Shown: positions 10,848-21,421, counted from the stretch's first letter. The stretch: 37,023 nt of DNA from Mycoplasma zalophidermidis (GCF_018913985.1 NZ_JAHMHK010000007.1:1-37023), one strand, 5' to 3'. Notes: generated from the sequence alone by a model not told the origin. Made by a program: numbers and translations.

Positions 10848-12118
10848 TGGATAGACTCAGTATCATACTAATTCCAATATTAGTATTCTTACTACTTTGT
10901 AGTTCAATTTTTAGCAGTTGTGAAACTGCATACTCAACATTGAATCCGGGCAAACTTGAAACAATGATTGATAAAAAAGAATTTGGTTCAAAATTAATCA
11001 AGAAACAATATAAATTTTTTAACCGTATGTTAGGTTTAATTCTAATATGTAATAACTTAGTTAATATTGCTCTTTCAGCAGCTGTTTCATACTTACTTTC
11101 GAAAAACTTAAACGCTTCTGTTGAGCAATATTCGGCCCTAATTTCAACTGCTGTTTTAACCCCTATTATTGTTATTATTGGTGAAATATTACCAAAATTA
11201 ATTGCTAAAGCGTATCCAGAAAAAGTTGCTAAAACATTCTGTTATGTTTTGGAAGTACTGTACTGAGTATTTTTCCCAATTTGTTGATTAATCGGTAGGA
11301 TTAGTAAAAGTATTTATATCACAAACACTGAACAAGATGTTAAAAATCTTTTAGATGTAGCTCACACTGAAGGTGTTTTAGAAGCTAATGAAAGCATCAT
11401 GGCGCAAAACGCTTTGGATTTAGACACAACCAAAATTAGAAAACATTATATTAAGATTAAAGATATGTCTTATCTACCGTATAATGCAACAATTGCGCAA
11501 GCGCAAGAAATGTTTAAAAAGACAAACTATTCAAGACTGCCAATTGAAAAAGATGGTCAATTCCTAGGTATTGTTTTATTAAAGGATATCTTCTTCCTAA
11601 AAAAAGGTAAAGTCATAACATATATGAAATCTGTACCAACTATCAGTGCTAATTCAACCTTAGCTTCAGCACTGGAGAGATTAAGATTTGAACGGGCGCA
11701 AATGGCATTTGTCACAAATAATATGTCTTCGAGTGAAATCTTGGGAATAATCACTATTGAGGATATTCTTGAAGAAATTGTAGGTGAAATATATGATGAA
11801 TATGATGAGGATGAATTAAACGAATTCTTCGAAATCAGTCTTGAATTATTCCATGTTTCTGGTGGTGTTAAAATGAAACAAGTACTAAAACAAATGAATT
11901 TAGAATTAGAATTATCAGATATGGAATTGAACTCAACATTAGAAAAATGAGCAAAAACCAAACACACAGAAAAATTAAATAAAAACACCAAATTTGAAGT
12001 AGATGGTGTCTCATTTAAAGTGTTAACATCGCCGACAACCAAACAAAAACATTATCGTTTCGAAATCGAAATCGGAACACAGGCGCCTGTTAATATCGAA
12101 CCAACAATGGAAATATAA
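10847..12118 (+). CDS. CNNM/CorC-HlyC family transporter with CBS pair
   Basis: A 423-aa protein of the 'hemolysin C / CNNM' family, today regarded mostly as Mg2+ or Co2+ transport related. The N-terminal DUF21 membrane domain (about residues 1-150) includes the start-proximal hydrophobic helix, SCETAYSTLNPGKLE and GEILPKLIAKAYPEK. Two CBS motifs follow (about residues 215-330, including MFKKTNYSRLPIEK and TIEDILEEIVGEIYDE). The C-terminal CorC_HlyC domain ends at 12118. TGA Trp codons (about 11264, 11285 and 11948) must be read through. It is the last gene of the gdpP operon, joined to dnaB by a TAATG overlap, and is followed by a strong terminator. Confidence 0.88.
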
Positions 12119-12119
12119 T

Positions 12120-12147
12120 AATATTGGGCAGTCCCAATATTTTTTTA
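12120..12147 (+). terminator. Operon terminator after the CBS transporter gene
   Basis: A perfect 9-bp stem, AATATTGGG / CCCAATATT, with a CAGT loop is followed by a T run. It closes the gdpP-rplI-dnaB-transporter operon and marks the end of the core block. Confidence 0.85.
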
Positions 12148-12206
12148 TATTATCTGCTTATATAACTAGAACAGACTGTACAACAAGAAAACATAATTGT
12201 TAGAAG

Positions 12207-12305
12207 TTTGATGCTAAATAAACAACTTCTCATGACATTAATAAAGAAATGAAATAATTAAAACATTGCAGCATCAAAATTTATTTATATGAGAAAAGTT
12301 GTTTT
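12207..12305. repeat. Interleaved inverted repeat pairs
   Basis: TTTGATGCT (12207-12215) is matched by its complement AGCATCAAA (12270-12278). AACAACTTCTCAT (12221-12233) is matched, with a 3-nt insertion, by ATGAGAAAAGTTGTTT (12289-12304). The pairs cross rather than nest, so they cannot form one simple hairpin. A pseudoknot-like RNA or a rearranged inverted duplication would both fit. Confidence 0.45.
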
Positions 12306-12384
12306 GAGTCTTTTTTTCTTGTATTTAACCTTATGTAATTTAGTTTTATCAGAACATGAAAAAACTATTGATTATAGTGCTTAA
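12289..12384 (+). CDS. Possible 31-aa peptide (doubtful)
   Basis: ATG to TAA encodes a short peptide starting MRKVVLSLFFLYLTLCNLVL, which looks like a signal peptide or lipoprotein leader and then stops after about ten polar residues. There is no ribosome site. It may be the stump of a decayed secreted protein gene or chance; I recognise no family. Confidence 0.15.
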   Translation: MRKVVLSLFFLYLTLCNLVLSEHEKTIDYSA

Positions 12385-13048
12385 TAAAAAATACGTTAAT
12401 TTAATCAATATTAACTATGAAAATTAGACCAAAATAATTTTATTGTTTATATATGGTTTCGATATTTACGAGTTAATTACAAATGTATTTTTATAAATTA
12501 ATTATTATATTAATTAATTCATTCATAATTTAGTTTTTTAATTAATTGAAAATAAGAGTTTTCTTTTTATTGTGAAAATTAGGATAAACTTCTATTTTTA
12601 TCACTCAAAAAATATTCTCTTTATTATCTAATGAATTTCCAATTCTGGAAAAGAAACTATTCAATTTTAACAGATATAAGATTTACATATTCAATTGATG
12701 AATATTGACAACTGCAATCTTAATAGATAATAAAATTATTTGATAAATTTGTTTCAGATTTTGTAATGGGCGTGTGATACGCAGATTTTTCATTTTAAAA
12801 TATAAATATCCACTTAATATTTACAGTGAACCATATTTTTTGAATTTCATGATTTATTCAATTAAGTTTTTACTATCGCTTCTTTTCAAAATTTTCTACA
12901 AAAGATATTAGTTATCGAAAATTCTAGTTAATTTCTCTATTTATTTACTAAATCATTTCTTTGAATCTCGAACAAAAAAATTAAGTTTGTTATATTACTA
13001 TTTTTGTTTAAATTAAGTTAATCAAAACTAAAAGTGAATTTTCAAATG

Positions 13049-13109
13049 ATTTATTAACCTTTTAATTGCTTAAATATTAGAGTATTTATATTTCTTTTTT
13101 TATTTCATT
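13049..13109. repeat. 61-bp direct repeat, copy 1
   Basis: This segment matches 14194-14253 at roughly 90 percent identity, including an identical ATTAGAGTATTT core, TTTATTAAC at its start and a T-rich tail. It ends 84 nt upstream of the GIY-YIG gene. The two copies bracket that gene. Confidence 0.8.
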
Positions 13110-13193
13110 AAATGATTTTTAGCTTCTGTAACTAGATATTTGTTTTAGTTTAAATGTATAATTAATAAAAATATAAATTTGAAAGGAAAATTA

Positions 13194-14072
13194 ATGAATA
13201 ATAGTAAAAATTTCAATCTCTATTTAATGGATGGAGATGTTACAGGAACAATAAAATGTACACTGGCAAATTGGACTGGTTTAGTATATAAGGTGCCAAG
13301 ATCATATCTTGATAAGTGCCGGGATAGAAAAGATTTGAAACAAAGTGGAGTTTATTTTCTATTTGGTAAAGATGAATCCTGCGAAGACGCAGTATATATT
13401 GGACAAGCCGGTAATAGAAAAAATGGTGAAGGTGTCTTATTAAGAGTAATTGAACATTTAAAAGATGACTTCTACTTCAGTGATGCAGTAATGCTTACAA
13501 CACAAAATAATTCATTCGGGCCGACTGAAATATGTTATCTAGAAAATAGATTTACTAATATGGCAATCTCAACTGATAGAATAAATGTTAAAAACAGTAA
13601 TGATCCTAATCCTGGAAATGTTACAGAAGAAAAAGAATCTGAATTAGAGGATTTTATTTATTATTCGAAAATGGTGCTTGGGGTCTTAGGTTATAAAGTA
13701 TTTGTTCCTTTGGTTAAAAAAGCGGAAGAAGAGAAGCCAATCATTGAAACTCAGGAATTAATGTTATATCTATCAAGAAAAAGTAAAAAGTCTAATAATA
13801 TAATTGAGGCTAGATGCATTAGAACAAATGAAGGATTTGTCGTGCTTAAAGACAGTATGATTGAGGTTATTGACTCTAATTCAATCCCTAAATCTATAAA
13901 GGTAATTAGGGAAAATTGTAGAAAAAATAACGAGATAATAAATGGTAAACTTACAAAAAATTATCTTTTTAATAGCCCCTCTTATGCTGCATCTTTTGTT
14001 TTGGGAATGAACACTAATGGTCAAACTGATTGAAAGAATGCAGACGGAAGAGTATTGAAGGAACTAGAATAA
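13194..14072 (+). CDS. GIY-YIG nuclease-domain protein with DUF4357
   Basis: A 292-aa protein. A GIY-YIG core lies at about residues 60-125: SGVYFLFG and AVYIGQAG are the two signature strands, and LLRVIEHLKDD supplies the conserved Arg/His region. The last ~90 residues (ARCIRTNEGFVVLKDS..., PSYAASFVLG, DWKNADG) match DUF4357. Such proteins are commonly found near restriction-modification genes, and a nuclease role in defence is plausible but not established. ATG 13194 is chosen over the in-frame TTG at 13179 because GAAAGG lies 8 nt before it. A TGA Trp (14031) precedes the last 13 residues. The gene is flanked by 61-bp direct repeats. Confidence 0.8.
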
Positions 14073-14109
14073 CTTAAAATATAGTTAATACACAAATTTT
14101 ATCAAAATG

Positions 14110-14124
14110 TTTGTTAGTAACAAA
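14110..14124. repeat. Perfect 7-bp inverted repeat around one base
   Basis: TTTGTTA-G-TAACAAA lies 38 nt after the GIY-YIG stop and well upstream of the next gene. It could be an operator-like site or a weak hairpin; there is no T run to make a terminator. Confidence 0.35.
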
Positions 14125-14193
14125 ATGAAAAAAATTATTTTTCTTATATTAATAAATTATTTAAAAGCGTATAAACATATTTAATGATAAATA

Positions 14194-14253
14194 ATTTATT
14201 AACTCTTTAATTACTTAACTATTAGAGTATTTGTATTTCTTTTTTAATTCATT
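14194..14253. repeat. 61-bp direct repeat, copy 2
   Basis: The second copy of the 13049-13109 repeat; it ends 36 nt before the start of the 282-aa gene and just before its -10 box. Both copies sit upstream of restriction-cluster genes, so they may be promoter-proximal elements or the ends of a duplicated insertion. Confidence 0.8.
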
Positions 14254-14274
14254 TGAATTGTTTGTGATTGTTTG

Positions 14275-14280
14275 TATAAT
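14275..14280 (+). promoter_or_regulatory. -10 box of the 282-aa gene
   Basis: TATAAT ends 9 nt before ATG 14290, with no ribosome site between. A TTG codon that could extend the reading frame (14272) overlaps this box, which argues for the ATG start and a leaderless mRNA. Confidence 0.5.
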
Positions 14281-14289
14281 GTAAAAACA

Positions 14290-15138
14290 ATGATGAATGA
14301 CAATGAAAAAAATTTAATAATAGATTATTTAAAAGAGTACATTTCGAATATAAAATCTAAAATCACTAAAAACAGAAAATTATTTAATATTAACTCGTTT
14401 TCTCAATTAGATAAAACCGGCTTAGAATTTGGAAAATTAGAGCGTAGGTTGCTTTTATATGAAACTTTAGAGAATGAAAAAATATACATTCAATATCCTG
14501 GAAAAGAAACAAAATTTACTGGTGATAAAGCCAGACCTTGAGATTTCAGACCTAAACTTTTGAATTTAAATGGTGAAGCCATGGATGATTTGGCCTTCCC
14601 GGAAATATGAAATGATTTAGAAAATTTATTAAGAAATAAGAGTCACGGTATTTTAGCTCAAATTGCAGCCTTATTTTACAGAACTGCCTTATTGTATGAT
14701 TCTATTTTAGTTCATGAAAAAGTGAAGGTGGAAACAATAGATGTCATTAATAATTCAATTAAGAATGTTGCATACATTGATTTCGATTGGTATAAAGTAA
14801 ATATTGACAATAAAATTTGAGAAACTCTAAATAATTCTATTGGTCACATAAGAGGTTTTTCATTCGAGGCGTATTTGCTATATAACGATTTATTAGCCCA
14901 AAACGAAGATTGTAAATATTTTTATCGAGCAGAAAGCGTCAAAAATGAGCCTTGAAAAGAAAATAATGGAAGATTAAATACTTTTAAAACCCATATATCA
15001 ATTATTGGCTATTTAAATAAAAAAATCAAATTTTATGAATTAATGCAAAAGTTTCAAAGAGGAAATGGGTTAGCAGTTCCCACCCAAAATGAAATTGAAT
15101 TAATTACTGAAGGAATAATAAAAAAGAAAGGTGATTAA
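14290..15138 (+). CDS. Unrecognised 282-aa protein, candidate restriction endonuclease
   Basis: I do not recognise the family. The protein has a charged helical N-terminus (about residues 1-65), a central PWDFRPKLLNLNGEAM region (about 84-100), a hydrophobic helix with HGILAQIAALFYRTALLY (about 119-136), and a C-terminal part with NSIGHIRGFSFEAYLLYNDL. TGA Trp codons are numerous. It ends 3 nt before the cytosine methyltransferase start, an arrangement typical of a type II endonuclease-methyltransferase pair, so a cognate endonuclease is the best guess. I cannot point to a clear PD-(D/E)XK or HNH centre. An ATG pair at 14290/14293 leaves the exact start open by one codon. Confidence 0.6.
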
Positions 15139-15141
15139 ATT

Positions 15142-16347
15142 ATGAAAGTAGTCGAATTGTTTGCTGGTGTTGGAGGATTCAGAATCGGTCTTGAAAAGTC
15201 TTCACCCAAATTTTTTAATACAATTTGAGCTAATCAGTGAGAACCTTCCAAAAAGAACCAATCTGCTTTTAATTGTTATGTAGATAATTTTAAGAACAAG
15301 GCTAATTGTATTAACTTTGATATCGCTGAAGTAAAATATGATGTCCCTGACCATGATTTGCTGTGTGGTGGTTTTCCTTGTCAAGATTATAGTGTTGCTA
15401 GTGGCAATAAAGCTGCTGGCATCGTTGGAAAAAAAGGTGTTTTATGATGGGAAATTAGAGATATCATCCAAACTAAAAAACCGAAATTAGTTCTTCTGGA
15501 AAATGTTGATAGATTAATTAAAATGCCCGTGAAACAAAGAGGTAGGGATTTCGGTATTATTCTTAAGTGTTTTAGAGATTTGGGATATTGTGTTGAATGA
15601 AGGGTTGTAAATGCAGCTGATTATGGATTCCCACAAAAAAGAAAAAGAATCTTTATTGTTGCGTACAGAACAGATTTAGATTTTTATAAAGAAAATATTT
15701 CGCAAGATGATTGCGAAAACTATTTGAACTTTAATACGGTTTTGAATAATGCTTTCCAATCTGTATCTGAAGGTAAAGTATATTCAACTAGTTTATCTGA
15801 TTATGGAGATATTTATGAAGTTTCTGATAAGTTCAGTTTCGATTATTTTCAAAATTCGGGAATTTTAATTAATGACACTATTTACACGCAGCGAGTTAAG
15901 GCAGTTTATAAAGGAAAACAGCTAATTTTACGTGATATATTAGAATCTGATGTTGATAATAAATATTATTTAGATGATGAAAAAGTTGAAAAATTTAAAT
16001 ATTTTAAATCAAGTAAAAAAATATTAAGATTTAAGCCAAATGGTGACGAATATTATTATTCCGAGGGGGCGATGTCATTCCCAGATAATTTAGATTTACC
16101 GGCCAGAACTATGTTAACTACTGAATCCAATGTAAGTCGTACTTCTCATATAATTCTTGATCCACAAACAAATAAATATAGAACTTTAACCCCGGTTGAA
16201 GCAGAAAGAATTAATGGTTTTCCTGATAATTGAACAATTAAAGCAAACACTGAAAAATTTCGCTATTTTTTAATGGGAAATGCCTTAGTTGTCGGATTGA
16301 TAGAATTAATAGGTGATTCAATTAAAAAAATATTCAAAAATTCATAA
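15142..16347 (+). CDS. DNA (cytosine-5-)-methyltransferase
   Basis: A 401-aa m5C methyltransferase using S-adenosylmethionine. Conserved motifs occur in order: I ELFAGVGGFRIGLE (about residues 4-17), IV GGFPCQDYSV with the catalytic Cys, VI LLENVDRL, VIII QKRKRIFIVAY, and, after a long variable target-recognition region (about 185-330), IX-like TPVEAERINGFPDNW and X MGNALVV. The ribosome site AAAGGTG precedes the ATG. It directly follows the 282-aa gene, so it probably protects the host against that protein if the latter is an endonuclease. The recognition sequence cannot be read from sequence alone. TGA Trp codons (for example 16231) are read through. Confidence 0.93.
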
Positions 16348-16391
16348 CAATAATCTAAATAAATAATAGAAAAATAAAAATTAACATTTTG

Positions 16392-16423
16392 CTCAATAAA
16401 GGTGTTATTTTTTTTAATTTAAT
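16392..16423 (+). terminator. Weak hairpin after the cytosine methyltransferase
   Basis: An A-rich arm ending in AACA and a matching TGTTATTTTTTTT arm flank a loop of about 16 nt. It would be a weak terminator for the methyltransferase transcript. Confidence 0.25.
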
Positions 16424-16455
16424 GAAATTCTGTTTATTTTGTGTATAAATGCTTT

Positions 16456-16488
16456 GCTGTAAACAGCTTTATTATCGTATGGTAAAAT
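16456..16488 (+). promoter_or_regulatory. hsdR promoter region with short inverted repeat
   Basis: TGGTAAAAT (16480-16488) resembles an extended -10 box for hsdR. Just upstream, GCTGT-AA-ACAGC (16456-16467) is a perfect 5-bp inverted repeat in the place where an operator could sit. Both assignments are from pattern only. Confidence 0.3.
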
Positions 16489-16521
16489 TTAATAAAGAAA
16501 ATAAAAATATTAAGGTGTAAT

Positions 16522-19500
16522 ATGAGCAATTTTAATTATGATACTGAAAAAGAATTTCAGAAAGATTTAACTGAACATTTGACTAAGTATGGCAACTGAA
16601 AAGTTTTTGGAACCAATACAAGCGATTCAATTCCATGTAGAATGAACAACGTCGATGAAGATCAAATTTGAAACAACTGACGTAAAATTCTAAATCAAAT
16701 GAATAAAGATAAATTGGGGGAATACCCAATTACTGATGAAGAATTTAAAGAGTTAAAACGAAAAGTTGATATATATACTAAAACGGTTTCAAAAGCAAAT
16801 GAATCATTAAGAGAAGGTTTGATTTCAATAAACAGAACTGATGAAAGAAGCGAAGATTATCAAAAAGATGTATATCTTAGATTCTTTCCGCATGGCAAAG
16901 TAAATCCAGCAGACAATATTTATCAGGTAGCTACTGAGGTTAATATTGAGAGAAAAAATGAAAAAAGACTTGATGTCGTTTTATTGATTAATGGTGTTCC
17001 TTTATATCACATTGAATTAAAACGCTCGGCTAGTCGTTTTAGCAAGGCAAGAGATCAAATAAAAACTTATTTCCGTAACGGTATTTATCAAGGGTTATTT
17101 GGGTTTGTTCAAGTTTTGGTTGCTATGACCCCGAATAAAATGAGTTATTGACCGAACGCCACTAAATTTAACATGTTTGAGAAAAACATTGAAAACAGAA
17201 TGTCTTGAACGAATTTTGACAATTTGCCAATCGATGATTGAGAAACAATCTGCAATCAATTTTTAAGTATTCCAGCAGCACATAAATTAATTCAAGATTA
17301 TAGCATTGCTAACAATGAAGATGATGAATTATTGTTATTGAGAAGTTATCAATTCCATGCGGTTGAATCAATTATGCAAAAATTTGACAAATCTTCGGCC
17401 GAAGATATTTGAAAAACCGGCGATGGTAGTCAGGCAATTAAAGGTGGTTACGTTTGACACACTACCGGTTCAGGTAAAACATTAACAAGTTTCAAAACAG
17501 CAAGATTATTATTAGACTACAATTACGCTAATAAGGTTATATTTGTTGTCGACAGAGTAGCTTTAAATAACCAAACACAAAACGAATTTAACAGATTTGA
17601 AAATAGAAAAAGCGAGCAAGAAAGTTGTGTTTTAGTTCCTAAAAATTCAAAAGAATTAGGTGATAAACTTCTTAAAACCGATATAAGTAAACAAATTATT
17701 GTGACAACCATTAATAAACTTAGTGAAGTTGTTTCTGATAAAAAAGATAAGGTTAGATTTTCTAAATTGGCCGATGAGAAATTTGTCTTCATTTTTGATG
17801 AAGCACATAGATCTGTCTCGGGCCAAAGATATGCGGAAATTATTAATTTCTTTAAAAATTCAGTAGTTATTGGTTTTACCGGAACACCTATTTTTAGTAG
17901 TAATTCGAAAAATAATTTAACAACTAGAGATATTTTTGGGGGTAACGAACCAATCCATACTTATACGATCGCAAACGGAATTAAAGATGGTAAGGTTCTG
18001 AAATTCTCAATTGATTATATTACGCTTGATAAACCATTAATCTACACAAAATGATTAGAACAATCAGGTTACAGTGCCGTGACCAAAGAGTCAATTGAAT
18101 ATTTTTCAAAAAATAATTTAGATATTATAAAAACATTTGATGCTGAAACCAATCCTAAGTTTTCTTCAGAATGAAGAACAATCAAGATGATGATTGATGA
18201 TAAATCAAAAGACAACGATGAATATATTGAAATTGAGAAAAAATTGAAAGACAAAAAAGCATTTAGCAATGCCTTCTATCAAAATAGTGTTGCTAAGTTC
18301 ATTATCGAGGATTGATATAATCGTAGCTCTAGAAGAAATTTTAGTGGATTATTTGCGACCTCAAGTATTGAAGATGCGATTAACTATTTTGAATTATTTC
18401 ACAAAATTATTGATAATGATACAACTGGCAAGTATAAAGATTTAAAAATTACGGCCATTTTTGATGATTCGATTGCTTCAGATGACGGTTATGTTAATGA
18501 ATCAAAAAAAATATTGGGCGTTGATAGTATTATAGATAGATATAACACTGATTTTAATACTAATTTCTCCCCTTTTCAATACAGTAGTGAGTTCAAAAAC
18601 GACGTTTTATTAAGGCTAGCTCACAAAGGTCAATATAATAGCCTAAATAAAGAGCGTGGAGTCAATCCTGAAAAAGACTCAGAAAAGTTAGATATCGTCA
18701 TTGTTGTTTCGCAACTTTTAACTGGGTATGATTCAAAATACATAAATACTGTTTACTACGATAAAGAACAGTCGATGGAATCGTTGATTCAATCAATATC
18801 TAGAACAAATCGTATTTTAAATGACCCAAGCTATGAGAAAAAATTATTTGGAAACATTGTTTTTATTAAATCTCCATGTCAAATGTACAAAAATATTAGA
18901 GAAGCATTTCTAGCATACGCTCATGCTGATAAGTTTGAATTAGTGGAAGTTAAAACATCTGAAGAGTTAATTGAAGAACAACTTAATTTATTTAATAAAA
19001 TCAATCATACTCTAAATGAAATTTCAACCATTAATAATGATGGTTATATTGTTTTTAACATGTATGAGGACGAGACAGAAAAATTCATATTTAAACATAA
19101 ATTCAGTTCTTTTATCAGCGATTTGACAAAGTTGATTAATAATGATAAAGCAATGTCAATTAAAAACACCATGAGTACTTTAGCACCTGAATGGGACGAT
19201 AAAATAGAAAAAATCAAAAAAATTTCAAATTTTATTCCAATTCTGAGAAACGCCGTACGCGATATTGATATTACTGAAATATTAGAAATAAACAGCGATT
19301 CAACCGAAAAAGATGTTGAAGAACAAATATTTATTGAATTAGAAGAAGTTAGCTATGTGGGGAAAAATGATTTTATCGGCCCTGAATGAATCGCTAAATT
19401 TAACTCTCTTGTTAGAGAAGGTTCGGGTGATGGCAGTCATAAGATTTGAGATGAAATTAATACAATGGTAACTAATAATTTCCCTCGTAAAGATTTGCCT

Positions 19501-19863
19501 ATCATCAACGAAGTTTTAGATGAATACAAAAACGATGCAACTATTCTCGATCTTGATTTACCTTATGATCGCATTCTATTTAGAAAACAAAAGTCAGAAG
19601 AAAATAAAGTTATTAGTTTAGCTCAAAATTATAATGTGGATGTGGAAGCGGTAAAAATGCTTTACTTGCGTAAAGAGGAACCATCAGCCATGTGTGGTGT
19701 TGAACTGCTGTTTAAAGATTATGAGATTTCCTCATCAACGAAAGAATATTTGGAAAAAAATAATAAAACTAAACATATCGGACGATGAATAAAAAGACAA
19801 GTAATTAATTCATTTACAAATGAATTAACCGCCTTAAGAGAAAATAAAAAAAGCAGTGACTAA
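16522..19863 (+). CDS. hsdR: Type I restriction endonuclease subunit R
   Basis: A 1,113-aa HsdR, the ATP-dependent translocase and nuclease of a type I R-M enzyme. The N-terminal nuclease domain has LDVVLLINGVPLYHIELK (Asp151, Glu165, Lys167) of the PD-(D/E)XK type. The SF2 motor shows HTTGSGKT (313-320), FDEAH (425-429), VIGFTGTP and, in the second RecA-like domain, SQLLTGYDS and SLIQSISRTNRI. Many TGA Trp codons are present and all are in frame. The ribosome site TAAGGTG precedes ATG 16522. It is on the strand opposite hsdM-hsdS, separated from them by the recombinase gene and the cassette array, so its expression is independent of M and S. Confidence 0.95.
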
Positions 19864-19891
19864 TAAGCCACTGATGTGGGTTTGCATTAAA

Positions 19892-20815
19892 TTAAATAAG
19901 ACTTGATATCGATCTCATTACTAGGTCGATATCTTTGTTTTCTAGTTCGTTTATAACATGTAAATAGACACGTTCTGTCGTGTTCATACTTGCGTGACCT
20001 AGTCTTTTAGCAACGGAAGCTATAGAAACGCCAGCATATAAAAGTATTGATGCATGCGTATGTCTTAATCCGTGGATAGAAATAACTGGTATATTAGCCT
20101 TTCTGCAACGACGTTCAAGTATGTCATTAACAGTTGAGTTAAATATTTTTTTACCTTTTACAAAAAATGGTTCATCTTCAGGCAAATCTTTTATTAGCAT
20201 TGCTAATTGAGATGTTGTCAATCAATCGAGCTGAACTTTTCTAATTGATGATTTATTTTTCGTAGGTGCAAAGCCTTCATTATCTTTGTAATTTCATGTT
20301 TTTGAGACATTTAATATTTGCTTATTAAAATCGAAGTCAGCTGGTGTTAGTGCCAGTGCTTCTGAAAATCTTAGACCTGTTTTGGCAATTAACAATATCA
20401 ATCAATCAAAATTGATTTGATTTTTTAATTTTAAATTCTTAATTAATAGTTGCAATTCAAATTGACTAAGAAATTTAGGCTTCTTATTTCTTGAGGGGGC
20501 GCAGCCTTTAATAACAACTTTTCTAGTTGGGTCACTTTCGATTAATCCTTCATCAAAAGCATCTAACAGGCAGCTTTTTAAATGATGGTGAAAATCCATT
20601 GTGGTTTGACGTTCGTGGTGTTCAGCATATTCATTTAATATAGTTTGGTAGTTAGCTCTATTTAAGTCGGATAATTTCATTTCCGGGCAAATTTTAATAA
20701 TTCAATCCAATGTTGTTAAATATTTATTGAAGCTAATTTTACGTATAGAGCCTTTTTTATAGATGTGTATTCAATTTTGAAAATATTTGTACAAAGAAAT
20801 TTCATTTTTCTTCAT
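19892..20815 (-). CDS. Tyrosine recombinase (Xer/integrase type)
   Basis: A 307-aa tyrosine recombinase. After a SAM-like core-binding region (about residues 1-110), the catalytic domain carries Arg149 (TGLRFSEAL), His248 and Arg251 (HGLRHTH), His274 (LGHAS) and the nucleophile Tyr284 (ERVYLHV), so all the usual active-site residues are present. TGA Trp codons interrupt the frame at about 20401, 20290 and 20224 under the standard code. The ribosome site AAAGGA lies 5 nt before the ATG. It sits between hsdR and three inverted TRD cassettes. In M. pulmonis and several Firmicutes such recombinases invert hsdS segments, so it is the likely driver of TRD exchange here (inference). Confidence 0.92.
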
Positions 20816-20886
20816 TATTGTCCTTTCTAAACCCACACAAATATCATACTTTTCAATTAAAATTATCAGAAAAACATCAAAAATTT

Positions 20887-21417
20887 ACAAACGATTGAGA
20901 ACAGAGAAAAGTGGGAGATTTAGTATCAGAAGTTAAGAAATCTTTATTGTTAATTAATAATATTAAAAATAAGGGAAAATATCCAGTTTATAGTGCTGGA
21001 AGGTTCTTCGGATTTAATGATAAGTTCTCAACTAACTTCGATTCGGTCTTAATTTCCGTTGATGGAAGTGTCGGCAATATAATGTATTTATTTAAAAAAT
21101 CATGATTCATTTCAACAAATAATGCGCTTTTTGCTTCAAAACAAGTCACCACATGATTTTTATACTATATTTTAAAGGGTGTTGAATTTAGAAATCTTTG
21201 AACAGGTTCCACAATTCCTCATTTATATTTCAATACGTATAAAAACATAAACAGAAAAATAACATCTCTATCAGAACAAACATCAATTACTAATTTTATG
21301 AATATATTAAATAAAAATATATCACTTCTTCAGTGTAAGTGTATTTTTGAAAGTTTTATAATTTTCGGACTCGGATTTTCATATTTCGGCATTAAAAATA
21401 CCGTGACTATTGCTTAA
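20887..21417 (+). pseudogene. Silent hsdS TRD cassette 1
   Basis: An open frame without a credible start codon, beginning with the boundary sequence TNDWEQRKVGDL. It encodes a TRD-like segment (VYSAGRFFGFNDKFSTNFDS, VLISVDGSVGNIMYL, NNALFASKQV), reaches the second boundary ISLLQ, then runs through a short unrelated tail to a stop. The nearest alternative start, a GTG at 20911, lies inside the boundary motif with no ribosome site. It is therefore best read as a stored specificity domain for transfer into hsdS rather than as an expressed gene. Under code 4 it stays open throughout. Confidence 0.75.
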
Positions 21418-21421
21418 AAAC

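Larger units (their letters stand above)
12148..13193. other. Gene-poor, very AT-rich stretch
   Basis: About 1 kb without a convincing gene on either strand, even when TGA is read as Trp. It holds interleaved inverted segments near 12207-12305, one small ORF (12289-12384), scattered AT repeats, and near its right end a 61-bp copy of a repeat found again at 14194. It lies exactly between a core operon and the restriction cluster, so it may be the decayed remains of earlier accessory DNA (inference). Confidence 0.6.

Noticed and set aside
11557-12042. A 161-codon open frame on the minus strand
   Set aside because: It lies entirely antisense to the CBS transporter gene, which has clear domain homology, and has no recognisable protein features of its own.
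16522-19863. hsdR as a broken gene with many frame interruptions
   Set aside because: All interruptions are TGA in one constant frame, and motifs from the nuclease domain to helicase motif VI are intact.
20911-21105. GTG at 20911 as the start of a separate expressed gene
   Set aside because: The GTG lies inside the conserved alpha boundary that codes WEQRKVGDL in HsdS; there is no ribosome site, and under code 4 the frame extends on both sides. It is part of silent cassette 1.
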